The translations under genes and the position numbers were made by a program. From assembly GCF_024124765.2 (NCBI RefSeq), contig NZ_JAMXSR020000002.1, forward strand, positions 3,864,001 to 3,928,000: 64,000 nt of DNA, given 5' to 3'. Positions within the stretch are counted from its first letter, which is position 1. Each line of letters starts with the position of its first letter. The notes under the pieces were generated by a model that made no database searches, was not told where the DNA came from, and saw only the letters and a program-made list of their open reading frames with translations. Source of the DNA: Sphingomonas sp. H160509. Its GTDB lineage: Bacteria; Pseudomonadota; Alphaproteobacteria; Sphingomonadales; Sphingomonadaceae. Shown piece by piece: positions 18,721-30,249 of this stretch.

Positions 18721-20055
18721 ATGCCTGGGCTCTTCGATCATCTTATGCCGGCGAAACGCTGGACGCCGTCGCGGTACCGTGCGTTGCTGCGTGCACGCGG
18801 GCCGCGGTCCGTGCAGTTCCGCACGCGTGCGGCGATCCTGACGGGCGCGATCCTGATCGGGGTGGTCGCGACGCTGTTCGCAGAAGCGGCGGACTGGGCG
18901 GCGGGGGTGTTCGCCGGGTACGCGCAGAGCTGGCACTGGCTGCCGCTGTTGACGACGCCATTGACGTTCATGGCGCTGGTCTGGCTGACGCGGCGGTACG
19001 CGCCGTTCGCGCGGGGATCGGGTATTCCACAGGTGATCGCGGCACAGGCCGATCCGAACGAGGCGACGCGGACGCTGATCTCGCCGCGCACCGTCGCCGC
19101 CAAGGCCGTGCTGACGATCGGCGCGGTGCTAGGCGGCGCGTCGGTCGGGCGCGAGGGACCGACCGTCCAGCTTGCCGCGGCGGTGATGGGCGCGACGCAC
19201 CGGCTCGTCCGCGTACCGTTGCGGGGCGGCGTGCTGATCGCCGGTGGCGCGGCGGGTGTCGCAGCCGCGTTCAACACACCGCTCGCTGGGCTGTTGTTCG
19301 CGATCGAGGAACTGGCGTCAGCGTACGAGCAGCGCGTGACGCTGCTGGTCCTCGCAGCGATCGTCATCGCCGGGATGGTCGCGCAATCGGTGCAGGGCGA
19401 CTACATCTATTTCGGCGCGATCGGCGCGCATATGCCGCTGTTGTCGGCACTGCTGGTAGCACCGGTCGCCGGGATCGCCGGTGGGATGGCGGGCGGTCTG
19501 TTTTCCCGCACGCTGCTGGCGATGGCGCAGAGCCGCAACCGCATGACGACCTGGACCCGCGCCAATCCGGTCAAGTTCGCGGGGGCGTGCGGTGCGGTCG
19601 TCGCGGTGCTGGGCGTGTTCACCGGCCTGACCTGGGGAACGGGCTATTCCGCGGCGCGCGCGATGATCGTCGGTGTCGATGCACCCTTGTGGTTCGGACC
19701 CGCCAAGTTCGTGGCAACCGCCGCGACCGCGATCGCGGGGTTGCCGGGCGGGATCTTCGCGCCGTCGCTCGCGGTCGGCGCCGGCGTCGGCAATCTGCTC
19801 CGCGAAGTGTTTCCCGGCGAACCCGCTAGCGCGATCGTGATCCTGGGGATGGTCGCGTATTTCGCGGGAGTCGTCCGCGCACCGCTGACCGCGGTCATCA
19901 TCCTGTCCGAGACGACCGCCAGCCGCGGACTGATGCTGCCGATGTTCGCGACCGCGTTCATCGCCGATGCGGCCAGCCAATGGGTCTGCCGCGAGAAACT
20001 GTACCACGGGTTGTCGAAGACGTTCGCGATGCCCGCAACGCCGAAAGCCTCTTAG
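18721..20055 (+). CDS. ClC-family chloride channel/transporter
   Basis: A 444-residue polytopic membrane protein with all three ClC selectivity signatures: GSGIPQV near residue 100, GREGPT near 143 and GGIFAPS near 342. Bacterial ClC proteins are often Cl-/H+ antiporters used in acid resistance; the position of the external gating glutamate is the E of GREGPT. The C-terminus is short with no CBS domains. The stop overlaps tail-to-tail with the L,D-transpeptidase by three to four bases. Confidence 0.95.
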   Translation: MPGLFDHLMPAKRWTPSRYRALLRARGPRSVQFRTRAAILTGAILIGVVATLFAEAADWAAGVFAGYAQSWHWLPLLTTPLTFMALVWLTRRYAPFARGSGIPQVIAAQADPNEATRTLISPRTVAAKAVLTIGAVLGGASVGREGPTVQLAAAVMGATHRLVRVPLRGGVLIAGGAAGVAAAFNTPLAGLLFAIEELASAYEQRVTLLVLAAIVIAGMVAQSVQGDYIYFGAIGAHMPLLSALLVAPVAGIAGGMAGGLFSRTLLAMAQSRNRMTTWTRANPVKFAGACGAVVAVLGVFTGLTWGTGYSAARAMIVGVDAPLWFGPAKFVATAATAIAGLPGGIFAPSLAVGAGVGNLLREVFPGEPASAIVILGMVAYFAGVVRAPLTAVIILSETTASRGLMLPMFATAFIADAASQWVCREKLYHGLSKTFAMPATPKAS

Positions 20056-21633
20056 GGCCCGATATCGATCGCCTGCGCCTCGGCGCGTTTGGCGGACGCC
20101 TTGGCGAAGCCGAGTTGCTCCGCGATCGGATCGTTCCAGCCGTAAGGATCGGTCCGAAATGCGACCTTGCCGGCGTCGTCGACATAGACGTTGTGGTACA
20201 GCAGCCGGACCGGAATGCGGCGGGGCAGGGGGACGAAGCTCGTCTCGCCCGAATCCTGCGCCGTCTGCCACGCCTCGCCGACGCCTTCGTCCTCCGCGAG
20301 GATCCGCGCGAACCCAAGCGCATCCTCGACGCGAACGCAGCCGTGGCTCAGATGACGCTGGCTGCGATCGAACAAGCCCGGCGCGGAGGTGTCGTGCAGG
20401 TAGATTGCCTGATCGTTCGCCATGTCGAACTTGACCATGCCGAGTGCGTTGCTCGGCCCCGGCTGCTGGACGATCCAGCCATCGCGGACGACCATGTTAT
20501 GCGCGGTGAGATACTCCTCGCCGACATTGGCCATCTCGCCGTTCTGGATCGATTTGGGCACGGTCCAGGTGGGATTGGCAACCAGACGATAGATCGGCGA
20601 CGACAGCGCCGGCGTCTCGCGTCCGGGTTCGCCGACGATCACCTTGCGCTGATCGATCATCGTGCCGTCGCGGTAGTAGCGAAGCTGTGCGGCGGCGGTG
20701 TTGACGTCGATCCGCGTGGGCGGTGGCGTTCGTGCCAGCCACCGCCGCCGTTCGAGCCCGACCGCGAGCGCGCGCGCACGATCGCCCGCACCGAGGTTCA
20801 GTACCTTCAACGTCTCGGGGCCGACCACGCCGTCTGCGGCGATGCCGTAGTCGGTCTGGAGCCCTTTCAGCGCCTCGGCCATTGCCTGCGTGTAGATCAT
20901 TGGTGCCGGGGTCGTCGGCGGGGTCGCCGTCGGCGGAAACTCCGTCGGTACGGGCGCTACGGCGAGCGGGCCGGTCGACGAGGGAAGATATCCGCTCTCC
21001 GCGAGCTGCTCGACGATCGTGGCGACGCGCGCATCGCGGTTGCCGACGCGGATGACGCCGGAGGGTATCGCCTGCACGGGCGTTGCGGTCGACGCCTTGG
21101 CGCTGAACGCGAGATACGCGTCGGACAGTTGCTTATACTCGGCATCCTGCGGTGGGAGACCGTCGAACCAGGCGACGAGATCGCCTCTGGCCAGCGCGCG
21201 CGACAGCCCGGTGGCGAGATCGACCTTGGGGCGGGGCAGCGTGTAGACCTGATGCAGCGAGGCGGGGTCGACGCGGCCCCTGTGCGAGCGCGCCGGCATA
21301 ATCGAGTGCGGCCTTGGTTCGCGCGGCATCGTCGACGGGCGGAGCGCCGTCGGCGGGTGCGGGAAGGAACTCGACCCGATCGAGGCCGTGGCGCGCACGG
21401 TCGGCAAGGATTTGATCGAAGGCCGCTATGTTTGCCGCGGTCCAAGCGGCCTTGGTCGGAGTGGCCTTGCCAACTGCCTTTGGTGCCGACTTCGACGCGG
21501 TGCGGGGCTGGCCTTCCGCGATGGCCTTTGTTGGGGCGATGGGCTTGGGCGCCGGGGCAAATCCACCGAGCGCCAGAGCCAGGACCGGCATGCAACCCAG
21601 AGGGAGCTGCATCCGTAAAGTTCGTACTGTCAT
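20052..21633 (-). CDS. L,D-transpeptidase with peptidoglycan-binding domain, one frameshift
   Basis: A signal-like N-terminus (MTVRTLRMQLPLGCMPVLAL) leads into an Ala/Pro/Lys linker, a scaffold domain, a PG-binding-1 repeat around GIAADGVVGPETLKVLNLG, and a C-terminal YkuD catalytic domain with the SHGCVRVEDA motif (Cys near residue 430) and the upstream YLHDTSAPGLFD His. Enzymes of this type make 3-3 crosslinks in peptidoglycan or attach proteins to it. Four C at 21277-21280 break the frame; three restore AGALAQGRVDPASLHQVYTL and a 526-residue protein. Confidence 0.9.
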
Positions 21634-21711
21634 CGGTAGATAACGTTTGGACCGTTCGATGGGCTCACATCAGCGGCGAATTTCTCGGTTCCTGGGTTCG
21701 GCTCCCGTCGA

Positions 21712-22693
21712 TCAGCCGAAATCGAAAACGCCGCCGGGTGGTGCCGCGACAAACCTCTCGCGGGGTATCGTCGCTGCGTCCAGCGCCTCGCCCAGCGCGA
21801 TTTGCGGCGCGTCGCGTGCTTCGTCGGTCAGCTGGAACGTGCCCCAGTGAATGCCTAGCGCCCGTTTCGCGTCGACCTCGCCGAAGATCCGCACCGCCTC
21901 GGCGGGATCGACATGCTGCCCGGCCATGAACCAGCGCGGAGCGTAGGCGCCGATCGGGATCAGCGCGACGTCGGGCGCGCCAAGACGCTCGCGGATCTGG
22001 CCGAAGATCGCGCCATTGCCGTACGCGGTATCGCCTGCGAACCAGATCGCACCGGCGGGTGTGTCGAGCCAGTGCCCTGCCCATAGCGCCATCCGGACGT
22101 CGCTCGGCCAGCGGTTCGCCCAGTGATAGGCGGGGGGTGATCGTGGTGGTGATGCCCTCGCCGATCGTCAGGCGGTCCCACCAGTCGCCGACGATGCATC
22201 TGGCTTTGGGCACCGCGGCGCGCAGGATCGTATCGTTGCCGAGTGGGAGTACGAACAGGGGCGTATGAGCCACTTGGAGCCTGCGCAAAGTGGCGACGTC
22301 GAAATGATCGTAATGGCAATGGCTGATGAGCACGACGTCGATCGGCGGCAGGTGGTCGAAGGCGATACCGGGCGCTGCGACTCGCTTTGGCCCGGCGAAC
22401 GAGACCGGGCTCGCGCGCTCCGACCAGATCGGGTCGGTCAGGATGTTGAGCCCGGCCACCTGGATCAGCATCGAGGCGTGCCCGATCATCGTGACACGGA
22501 TCCCGTCGACGCGCGCGGCGGGCTTGGCCGGCGTGACCGGCACCGAGCGCGGCCATTTGGCGACGCCGGGCGCCAGCTTCCACCGCAGCACGTCTTTGAG
22601 GCCGCGGTCGGTCGGCGCCTGCCCCGGATTGAAGAACTGGAGACCATCGAAATGGTCGGACGGGGGGCCCTGGTAATAACGGTTCTTCGGCAT
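21712..22693 (-). CDS. Metallo-beta-lactamase-fold hydrolase, NAPE-PLD-like, one frameshift
   Basis: The zinc motif is VLISHCHYDHFDVATLRRL (near residue 126), with later histidine/aspartate ligands in IWFAGDTAYG and LGIHWGTFQLTDEA, as in the NAPE-PLD/UlaG-like subgroup. A start MPKNRYYQGPPSDHFDGLQF at 22693 fits relatives. Six G at 22132-22137 break the frame; five restore TITPAYHWANRWPSDVRMAL and a 326-residue protein. No signal peptide is seen; the substrate is unknown. Confidence 0.88.
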
Positions 22694-22731
22694 GCGCCTG
22701 CCTAGCCCGAAGCCCCCCGGCCGCCCAGACG

Positions 22732-24654
22732 CTACTTCGCGTTCTTCACGTATTTGTCGAACCACGCGATCGACCGCTGGCGGACGTCCGCAGACTGTTC
22801 GGGGCCCGTCACGCAGTGGCCGGCGTCGGGATAGATCACGAGGCTGACGGGGACGTTCTGATCCTTCAGCGCGTGCCACCATTCGATCGACTGGGTCGGC
22901 GGCACTTCGATATCGCGCTCGCCGACATAGATGAACGTCGGCGTCCGCGCGGTCTTCGCGTGATAGATCGCAGAGACGTCCTCATACGCCTTCATGTCGT
23001 CGTACATCGACTTGCCGAAGAACGGCAGCAGCCACTGGTCGATGCCGTTGGTACCGTAATAGCTGACCCAGTTCGACAGGCCGGCGCCCGCGACGATGCC
23101 CTTGAAACGGTTGGTCTGCGTGTTGGCCCACATCGCCATGAACCCGCCATAGCTGCATCCGCCGAGGCCGAGGCGCTTGTCGTCGACCGGCGCGACGCGC
23201 TCGACCGCATCGACGCCGGCCAGCACGTCGCGCAGATCGCCACCGCCGAAGTCGCGCTTGTTCGCGGCGGTGAATGCCTCGCCCTGGCCGTAGCTGCCGC
23301 GCGGATTGGGCAGGAAGACGTAATAGCCCGCCTTGACCAAAGCGGCGTTGAGCGAGGTCGGGTAGAGATAGCCGGGCGTCGAGGCCGCCGATGGGCCGCC
23401 GTGGACGATCGTGATCATCGGCGCCTTGCCGGTCGGTGCGATGCCCGAGCCGGGGCGGGGCGCGAGCAGCCAGCCTTGAACGTCGAAGCCCTCGTTCTTC
23501 CAGCTGATGCTCCGCGCGGCGGCGAGCGCCGGCATCGCGTCGTTGTCGTGCGTGATCTGCTTCACGCCCTGTCCCTGGGAGCCGAGCGGTCCTGCGTAGA
23601 TCGCCGGTGCATGCTCGTAATCTTGTACCACGGCGGCAGCGATCCGCCCGTCCGCTGAGAACACGGCGCGGCCATCGCCTGCGCTCGAGCTTGCCGGCTT
23701 GGCAAACCCCGGCACGACCGACTGCCCGGGGGTGAGCGTGCCGAACTGCATCTGGTCGCCGGCCAGCGTCACGGTGCGCAGGCCACCGCGGGTCCAGGCG
23801 ATCGTCGTCACCGTCGACTTGGCGCCGGCGGTGACGTTGCGCGGGGTGCCGCCCTCCAGTCCGACCGTGAAGACGTCGCCGCCGATGGAGCCGAAGTCGC
23901 TCATCAGGCCGCCGACATAGGCGACGGTGCGACCATCGGGGGACACCCGCGGCTGGTTGATCTGCGTCGTCGGCTTGGCAATCGAGCGGACCGCGCCGGT
24001 CTGCGCGTCGATCGCGTCGAGCGTCGCCACCCACCAGTTGTTGTCGCCATTGCCGAGCGCGGTCGTCGCGACGAACCCGCGGCCATCGGGCGTCCAGTCA
24101 TATTCGTAGACGTAGCGCCCCGCAGGCGAGAGCGGCGTCACCGTCGTCGTCGCCTTGGCGATGTCGAACACCGCGAGGCGTTGCTCGTCGCTCTTCTCGC
24201 CGATCTCGCCGATCATCCGGACACCGGCCTGCGTCGCGCCCGATTCCTTGGCCGCGCCCAGTGTCACCAGCAGCGCGATCCGCTTGCCGTCGGGCGACAC
24301 GCGCGGAGTCTGCGCGATACCGGCGATGATCGCGACGGTGCGCGTCGCCTTGGCGTCGGCATAGGTCAGCCGGACATTGCCCGCCGCGGTGTCGCGGACC
24401 AGGAATATCAGGTCGCCGTTGGGCGCGAAGGTCAGCCCCGCATAGCTGCACGTCGCGCACGGATCGATCGTCCGCAGCACCCGCCCGTCGGCAACGCTGC
24501 GCAGCGTTATGACACCATGCGCGCCGCTGCTTTCGATGGTCGCGGTACGATCGCCCGCAGGCGACAGCGCGAGCCCACCATATTGGTGGAGCGTCTGCGC
24601 GGACGCAGGCGCGGCGGTCGCGAGGAGAAGGGCGGCGGTGACGGTAAGACGCAT
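22732..24654 (-). CDS. S9-family prolyl oligopeptidase/dipeptidyl peptidase
   Basis: A Sec signal (MRLTVTAALLLATAAPASAQ) puts this 640-residue enzyme in the periplasm. A WD40/PD40-type beta-propeller occupies residues 25-380 with repeated SPDG-type motifs (RVSPDGKRIALL, RVSPDGRTVAYVGG). The alpha/beta-hydrolase domain carries the catalytic Ser in GLGGCSYGGFMAMWANT (near 501), Asp in VGERDIEVPP (near 580) and His in PDAGHCVTG (near 612). It likely trims peptides in the periplasm. The frame is intact. Confidence 0.93.
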   Translation of the reverse strand: MRLTVTAALLLATAAPASAQTLHQYGGLALSPAGDRTATIESSGAHGVITLRSVADGRVLRTIDPCATCSYAGLTFAPNGDLIFLVRDTAAGNVRLTYADAKATRTVAIIAGIAQTPRVSPDGKRIALLVTLGAAKESGATQAGVRMIGEIGEKSDEQRLAVFDIAKATTTVTPLSPAGRYVYEYDWTPDGRGFVATTALGNGDNNWWVATLDAIDAQTGAVRSIAKPTTQINQPRVSPDGRTVAYVGGLMSDFGSIGGDVFTVGLEGGTPRNVTAGAKSTVTTIAWTRGGLRTVTLAGDQMQFGTLTPGQSVVPGFAKPASSSAGDGRAVFSADGRIAAAVVQDYEHAPAIYAGPLGSQGQGVKQITHDNDAMPALAAARSISWKNEGFDVQGWLLAPRPGSGIAPTGKAPMITIVHGGPSAASTPGYLYPTSLNAALVKAGYYVFLPNPRGSYGQGEAFTAANKRDFGGGDLRDVLAGVDAVERVAPVDDKRLGLGGCSYGGFMAMWANTQTNRFKGIVAGAGLSNWVSYYGTNGIDQWLLPFFGKSMYDDMKAYEDVSAIYHAKTARTPTFIYVGERDIEVPPTQSIEWWHALKDQNVPVSLVIYPDAGHCVTGPEQSADVRQRSIAWFDKYVKNAK

Positions 24655-24864
24655 CGGGGGCTCCGGCAGGACAGCGGTTGCCCCTGCTTAACGCTTGGCC
24701 GACCTGCGGCAAGCCGGTGTCGTGACTACGCCGTCCAAAGACCTCGCGTCGCGACCGCCAGGCATCCGTAGCGGGCCGAAATCGTCCGTAATCGCGGCTT
24801 CGTACCTGCTAGCTCGGGCAGTGAAATCCACGAGACGCGCTTAAGCCTATTTTTGCCTCAGTCA

Positions 24865-25405
24865 CTAGCGCTGACGCTTCACCAAAACCGGTCGTTCGCC
24901 GTCGATCAACGCTTTGAACCCGCCGAAACCAGACTGTTTGATGATGACCGCGGTGCCGGGGCGCGGTGCGAGCGTCAACGGCTCGATCGTCTCCCACGCC
25001 GTATTGTTGGCCAGCTGGATTAAGTAACGCGCGTAACTTGACGCCCTTACACCGGTGATCGTCGTCTTCACCTCGGTAACCCTCGTGAGCCGGTCGGCCT
25101 CGCCGCCGCCAAGGGGGGTTTTTTGCCGCATCTGCGAGCCCGAATCGCTGCTGTTTACGCTCGACGACAGCTGCGCGGTCCAGCGCCAGCAAACTGCCGG
25201 ACTTGCGCGCGCTCGCTATCTCGCGAGCGGCTGCGTCGAAGCATGAGAGCCGAGCAGCATCGGTCGCAACCTGCTGGCATTCCGCAAGAACGTCCAATGT
25301 TCGCGACGAGGTCCGATCGGGGGCGGCGGTTGCCGGTTCACCGCAGGAGACGCCCGCCAGAGCGAGGAGTGCAAACGGAACGCAATAGGCACGCAAATCA
25401 CGCAT
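24865..25405 (-). CDS. Secreted hypothetical protein, one frameshift
   Basis: A signal peptide with a cysteine (LALAGVSCGEPATA) precedes a short LAECQQVATDAARLSCFDAAA motif, the C-x(n)-D-xRLxCFD signature of many small alphaproteobacterial envelope proteins. The C-terminal half, TRVTEVKTTITGVRASSYAR to VLVKRQR, is beta-rich. Six G next to six T at 25113-25123 break the frame; one base fewer restores AAKNPLGGGEADRLTRV and a 179-residue protein. Function is unknown. Confidence 0.7.
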
Positions 25406-25627
25406 TGGACTACCTCGAGACGAATAAAGGAAAGAATCTATCGGCCGACACCGGCGGGGGACACTATGTTGCGCTTATGTCACGCTAATGTCGCAAACGG
25501 AACTCAAAAGGTCCGAATCGACGATATTCATTGCGGTGCGGTAATAGCGATCGATACACCCCTCCCAGAGCCGGTTCTTTTTCCGGGGGCAAATGCACGG
25601 CGATACGCCGGCAACAAGGGGGCTAAT

Positions 25628-28600
25628 ATGACATCTGCTGCTCGTGCACACCTGCTTGCGACCACGCTGCTCATGGGAGCGGCGACGCTTGCCACGCCAG
25701 CGTTCGCGCAAGTCCAGGGTGACAATTCGGGGATTCGCGCTGGGGGCGCGAGCGCGACCCAAGCAACCACGCCGGGCGCGAATGCCCAGGGTGAAGTCGG
25801 CATGACGACGTCCGAAGCGGCGCCGACCACCGAGAACAGCCAGGGCGACATCGTCGTCACCGGCTCGCTAATCAAGAATCCGGCGCTGATCGCATCGGCG
25901 CCGGTCCAGGTCATCGGCCAGGAAGAAATCCAGCTTCGCCAGTCGAACACTGCCGAAGACATCCTGCGCACCCTTCCAGGTGCCGTGCCGAGCATCGGTT
26001 CGGCCGTGAACAACGGCAACGGCGGCGCATCCTACGTCGATCTTCGCGGCCTTGGTTCGTTCCGTAACGTCGTGCTGCTCGATGGCAACCGTCTGGCACC
26101 ATCGGGCTTGGTCGGTCGCGTCGATCTCAACAACATCCCGCTCGCACTCGTCGAGCGTGTCGACACGCTGACCGGCGGCGCAGCTACCACTTACGGCGCC
26201 GACGCAGTTGCAGGCGTCGTCAACTTCATCACCCGCTCGGACTTCTCGGGCCTTGACGCATCGGTCTCGAACCAGATCACCGAGCGTGGCGACGGTTCGT
26301 ACTTCCGCGGCGACATCACGATCGGAGCGAACTTCGACGACGGTCGCGGCAACGCGGTATTCTCGGTCGGCTATCAACAGTCAGACCCCGTCTATCAAGG
26401 CGATCGTGACTACTCGATCAACAACGTGAACTCGTTCAGCGGTGCACTCGGCGGTTCGGGTACTTCGGTCCCCGCAAGCCTTACCGGTACTCGGACGCTG
26501 GTGAACGGCATCGCCAACACGGCGCCGCTATATGTCCAGACCGGAACGACGGCAGCAGGCGTTCCCATTCTCGCGTTGAACCCAGGCGGCATGGCCAATC
26601 GTGGAAACAGCCAGATTGGCTCGAACGGGCAGGCCGTTGCAGCTTATGCGCCGTTCAATTTCAACCCGTACAACATCTTCCAGACGCCGTTCGAGCGTTT
26701 CAACATGTACGGTGCGGCGCACTACGACGTTTCCGACAACATTGAGGTCTATACGCGCGGCCTGTTCTCGAAGAACACCGTGCAGACCATCGTGGCGCCA
26801 TCGGGTTCATTCGGCTCGCAGCTGGTTGTGCCCCCTCAGCAATCCGTACCTGCCTGCTGCGCTCCGTACTCAGCTCTGCGCTGCCAACATTGCACCCACA
26901 ACGCTCGGCGTAACTGCAGCTGGTGCTTCGGTTGCCGCTCAAACTACTTATACGCCGCGCTTTACGCCAACGGAATGCGCGGCCGCCGCGATCGCGACAA
27001 GCCCGACGGATCCAAACTTCCGGACTGCGACGACGACCCTGTCGCGTCGTACTCCAGAAGTGGGTCCGCGTATCTCAAACTTCCAAACTACGATTTTCGA
27101 TTATCGAGCCGGCGTTAAGCTGGGCATCACCGAGGGCATCAAGCTGGACGTGTCGGGTGGTTACGGTGAATCCGAGAACACGCAGACGCTGCAGGGCTAC
27201 GTCCTGACGTCGCGCTTGCGCTCGGCAGCGTATGCTACAAACACCACGACCTGCCTGGCTGGCGCTCCCGGGGGTGCTGCGCTTGGTGCAGGGACGGGTT
27301 GCGTTCCCGTTAACCTGTTCGGCGCGGAGGGGGACGCTCACGCCAGCGCAGGTTCCCTACCTGCTCGGCGAGAGCACCACGACGATCAAGACATCGCTTG
27401 CTCAGGCTCGTGCAGTATTGAACGGCGACTTCGGCTTCGCATCGCCGTTCGCAACCGACTCGGTCGGTTTCGCGGCCGGTTCCGAATATCGTAAATATCG
27501 TGCGTCGCAGCGCTCGGATACCCTGGCTCAAACGGCTGGCGAACTCGGTGGCGCCGGTGGTGCTGCTCCGAATGTCGATGGCGGGTATGAGGTTGTCGAG
27601 GGTTTCGGCGAAATCATTGCGCCGCTCGTCCAGGATAAGCCTTTCTTCCAAAGTTTGACGTTGGAAGTCGGTGGGCGCTATTCGCACTATAAGGTGCTCG
27701 TTCCCACCTCGCCGACCTACAATACGACGACCTACAAGGCTGGTGGTAGCTGGGAGCCAGTCGTCGGCGTAAAGCTGCGTGGGAACTATCAGCGTGCGGT
27801 TCGCGCTCCGAACATCAGCGAACTGTTCTCACCGCTGACCACCGGACTGACCAATCTGGCGACCGATCCATGCGCTGGGACCGCGCCTGTTTCGAACGTC
27901 GTGTTGCGCAACGTCTGCGTAGCGCAGGGCGCACCGGTTAGCACGATCGGGACGATCCAAGCGGATCCTGCTGGTCAGCCGAACGTCACGACCGGCGGAA
28001 ACCTCAACGTCCGGCCGGAAAAGTCCGACTCGTACACGTTTGGTGTTGTTCTCCAGCCTACTCAGCTGATCCCGGGTTTCTCGGTCACGGTCGATTACTA
28101 CAACATCAAGGTGAAGGGCGCGATTTCGAGCCAGACGCCTGACGATGCGATCAACGCCTGCTTTGGTCCTTCCTTGAGCGCGGCTAGCGCAACTTCAGCT
28201 GCCTGCACTGTCATTCGCCGTAATCCGGCGACGGGCAATCTCTACGGCGATAGCGCCACTACTCCCGGCCTGTTCTCGCCGCTGTCCAACCTTGGCCAGA
28301 TCAAGACGGACGGTATCGATCTCGGCATCAATTATCGTCGCGATATCGGATTTGCGAAGATGGCATTGTCGTTCCAAGGCAACTGGACGCATGACTCCAA
28401 GTTCCAAGCAACGCCAACCTCGATCAACCGCGAATGCACCGGCTATTATTCGGTCAGCTGCGCATCGATCCAGCCGGAGTTCTATTGGAATACCCGGGCG
28501 ACCTTCACGTTTGCCGACAGCGTCGATGTATCGCTCATGTGGCGCCATATCGACGGTGTTAAGCAAGAGCCTTACGACGTGACGGACGGTAGCGGTCCTG

Positions 28601-28857
28601 CATTCGCAGGTACGTTCGGCGGCGACACGGTCAACTTCGGTCGCATCAAGGCGCACGACTATTTCGATCTGACCACGCGTATCGCCGTTGCAGAGAACTT
28701 CGACTTCACCGTTACGGTTCAGAACCTGCTCGACAAGGAGCCGCCGATCGTTGGTTCGACTGTTGGTTCGACCTCGTACAACAGCGGCAACACCTATCCG
28801 TCGACGTACGACGCGCTGGGCCGTCGCTTTGCGGTCGGGGCACGACTACACTTCTAG
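25628..28857 (+). CDS. TonB-dependent outer-membrane receptor, two frameshifts
   Basis: The ATG at 25628 opens a signal peptide (MTSAARAHLLATTLLMGA, cleaved after TPAFA). Then follows an IVVTGSLIKNP TonB-box-like strand, the plug domain (QSNTAEDILRTLPGAVPSIG to GADAVAGVVNFITRSDF, residues about 75-205) and a long barrel ending in the aromatic ALGRRFAVGARLHF. Frames join at five C in 26831-26835 (four restore QLVVPLSNPYLPAAL) and five G in 27329-27333 (four restore FGAEGTLTPAQVPYLLG), giving 1075 residues. It imports an unknown ligand by TonB-ExbBD energy. Neighbours suggest a modified peptide or glycan rather than a siderophore. Confidence 0.93.
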
Positions 28858-28878
28858 GATCTCGACGATCCGATCTCG

Positions 28879-28907
28879 GGGCGGCTCTTCGGAGTCGCCC
28901 TTTTTTT
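28879..28907 (+). terminator. Rho-independent terminator of the TonB receptor
   Basis: GGGCGGCTC and GAGTCGCCC (one G-T pair) form a 9-bp stem with a stable TTCG loop, followed by seven T. Confidence 0.9.
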
Positions 28908-29056
28908 GCCCGTGGGGGTCGTGAATGGGGTCGCAACCTTCGTGCCGCGCGGGGCCGGCTGGTTGGCGCGAAGGAAGACGCTGCGTCTCAGTTTGACATG
29001 ACGGGGTACGCAGGATCCCAGCCATCGGCGGCGTGAAGCTCCGCTCCGCTTTTTGC

Positions 29057-30139
29057 TCAGTCGAGAAGCGGCGCCGGTGGATCGAGTGCTACGCCGGCCC
29101 CGCGGGCGACCGCTTCGGCCCAGACCAGGACCTTGTCGATTTCCTCGGCGTGGAATGCCGCACCGTCGATCTGTTCGCGCGTGCGGTCGGCAGCACGGTA
29201 CGCCTTGCCGTCCTTGGCGTTGCGCCCGAACGCGTCGCTTGCCGCCAACGCGTCGATTGTCGCGGGATCGTCGGCCAAGCCGAACAGGGTACAGAGCGCG
29301 GCCAGCGCCGGGCGGGGCGCGGCGAGCAGTGTCTCGCTCTGCAACGATCGCACGCGTCCCGGAAACCGCGACGCGAGCGCTTCGAACAGGTCGGCCTGCG
29401 CGATCCAGCCGACCGCCGCGACCTGCAGGTCGGTCAGCCGGAAATAGTCCTCGGGCGCGAATCCAAGGTCGACCATTCCGTCCGCCAACTGTTTGGCAAG
29501 CAGTTCGCGTACCCACAAACGCCCCCACATGCCCTTGCGCGCGATCGACGTAAGGAAGACCCGCAGTGGCGCGTACAGGAGCACCGCGTGTGCCTCTGGT
29601 CGAAGCGTCATCATCGTCGGAGCCAGTGCATTGACCACATTGGACGGCTTCACGATCACCGCCTCGCCCGGCACGAATGCGCGCGACAGCAGCGTGAGTG
29701 CGCTGTCGAGCCGGTCGGCGACCTGTGCCGGGTTGCCGCCGCGGTGGCGCCAGCCGACAAGGTCGTTGAGAATGAGCGGTTCCTTCAGCGTCGACGCAAG
29801 TCCTGCACGGTCGAGGATCTGCGCGAGCAGGGTCGAACAGCAATAGGCCGAGTGGAAGATGAAATGAACCGGATCGATCCGCGGGATCATGGCGATCGCC
29901 TGCTGGCGGGGGACCACGACCGGTGCTGTCGCAGTCGGCAGGAATTCATCGGTCAGGAACGTCGCAGCACTCCGCATGGCGCGGTCCGCGGCGATCAGGT
30001 GAACTGCGTCGTGACCGGGATCGTAGCGATGCGCGAGCCATTGCGGGTCGGTGATCCGAGCGGCGGGGAGCGTGCCGGCGCCTATGTTCTTAGTCGAAGG
30101 ATATCGCGCAGAGATGCTCATGCGGCAAAGGGATCGCAT
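29057..30139 (-). CDS. P-loop/sulfotransferase-like protein
   Basis: A 360-residue soluble protein. FIFHSAYCCSTLLAQILDRA resembles the 5'-phosphosulfate-binding loop of sulfotransferases, followed by STLKEPLILNDLVGWR; later sections are helical. Such proteins recur beside TonB receptors and TPR/hydroxylase genes in sphingomonads and Caulobacter relatives. PAPS-dependent sulfation is inferred only from the loop and context. The start may be 30139 or the ATG at 30121 (MSISARYPS); neither has a good Shine-Dalgarno. It is convergent with the TonB gene. The frame is intact. Confidence 0.75.
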   Translation of the reverse strand: MRSLCRMSISARYPSTKNIGAGTLPAARITDPQWLAHRYDPGHDAVHLIAADRAMRSAATFLTDEFLPTATAPVVVPRQQAIAMIPRIDPVHFIFHSAYCCSTLLAQILDRAGLASTLKEPLILNDLVGWRHRGGNPAQVADRLDSALTLLSRAFVPGEAVIVKPSNVVNALAPTMMTLRPEAHAVLLYAPLRVFLTSIARKGMWGRLWVRELLAKQLADGMVDLGFAPEDYFRLTDLQVAAVGWIAQADLFEALASRFPGRVRSLQSETLLAAPRPALAALCTLFGLADDPATIDALAASDAFGRNAKDGKAYRAADRTREQIDGAAFHAEEIDKVLVWAEAVARGAGVALDPPAPLLD

Positions 30140-30249
30140 ATCACGGCGCTGATCGCCACCTGCGAGGCGCGATCATGCGATTTCCGATTGTGCCCGCGGG
30201 CGAATGCGGCATGATACTGCTAAGAACACGATGCCCGGGAGGTTATGCG

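Noticed and set aside
22816..23658. 280-residue frame opposite the S9 peptidase
   Set aside because: Antisense shadow with no recognisable domain; the peptidase triad is intact on the other strand.
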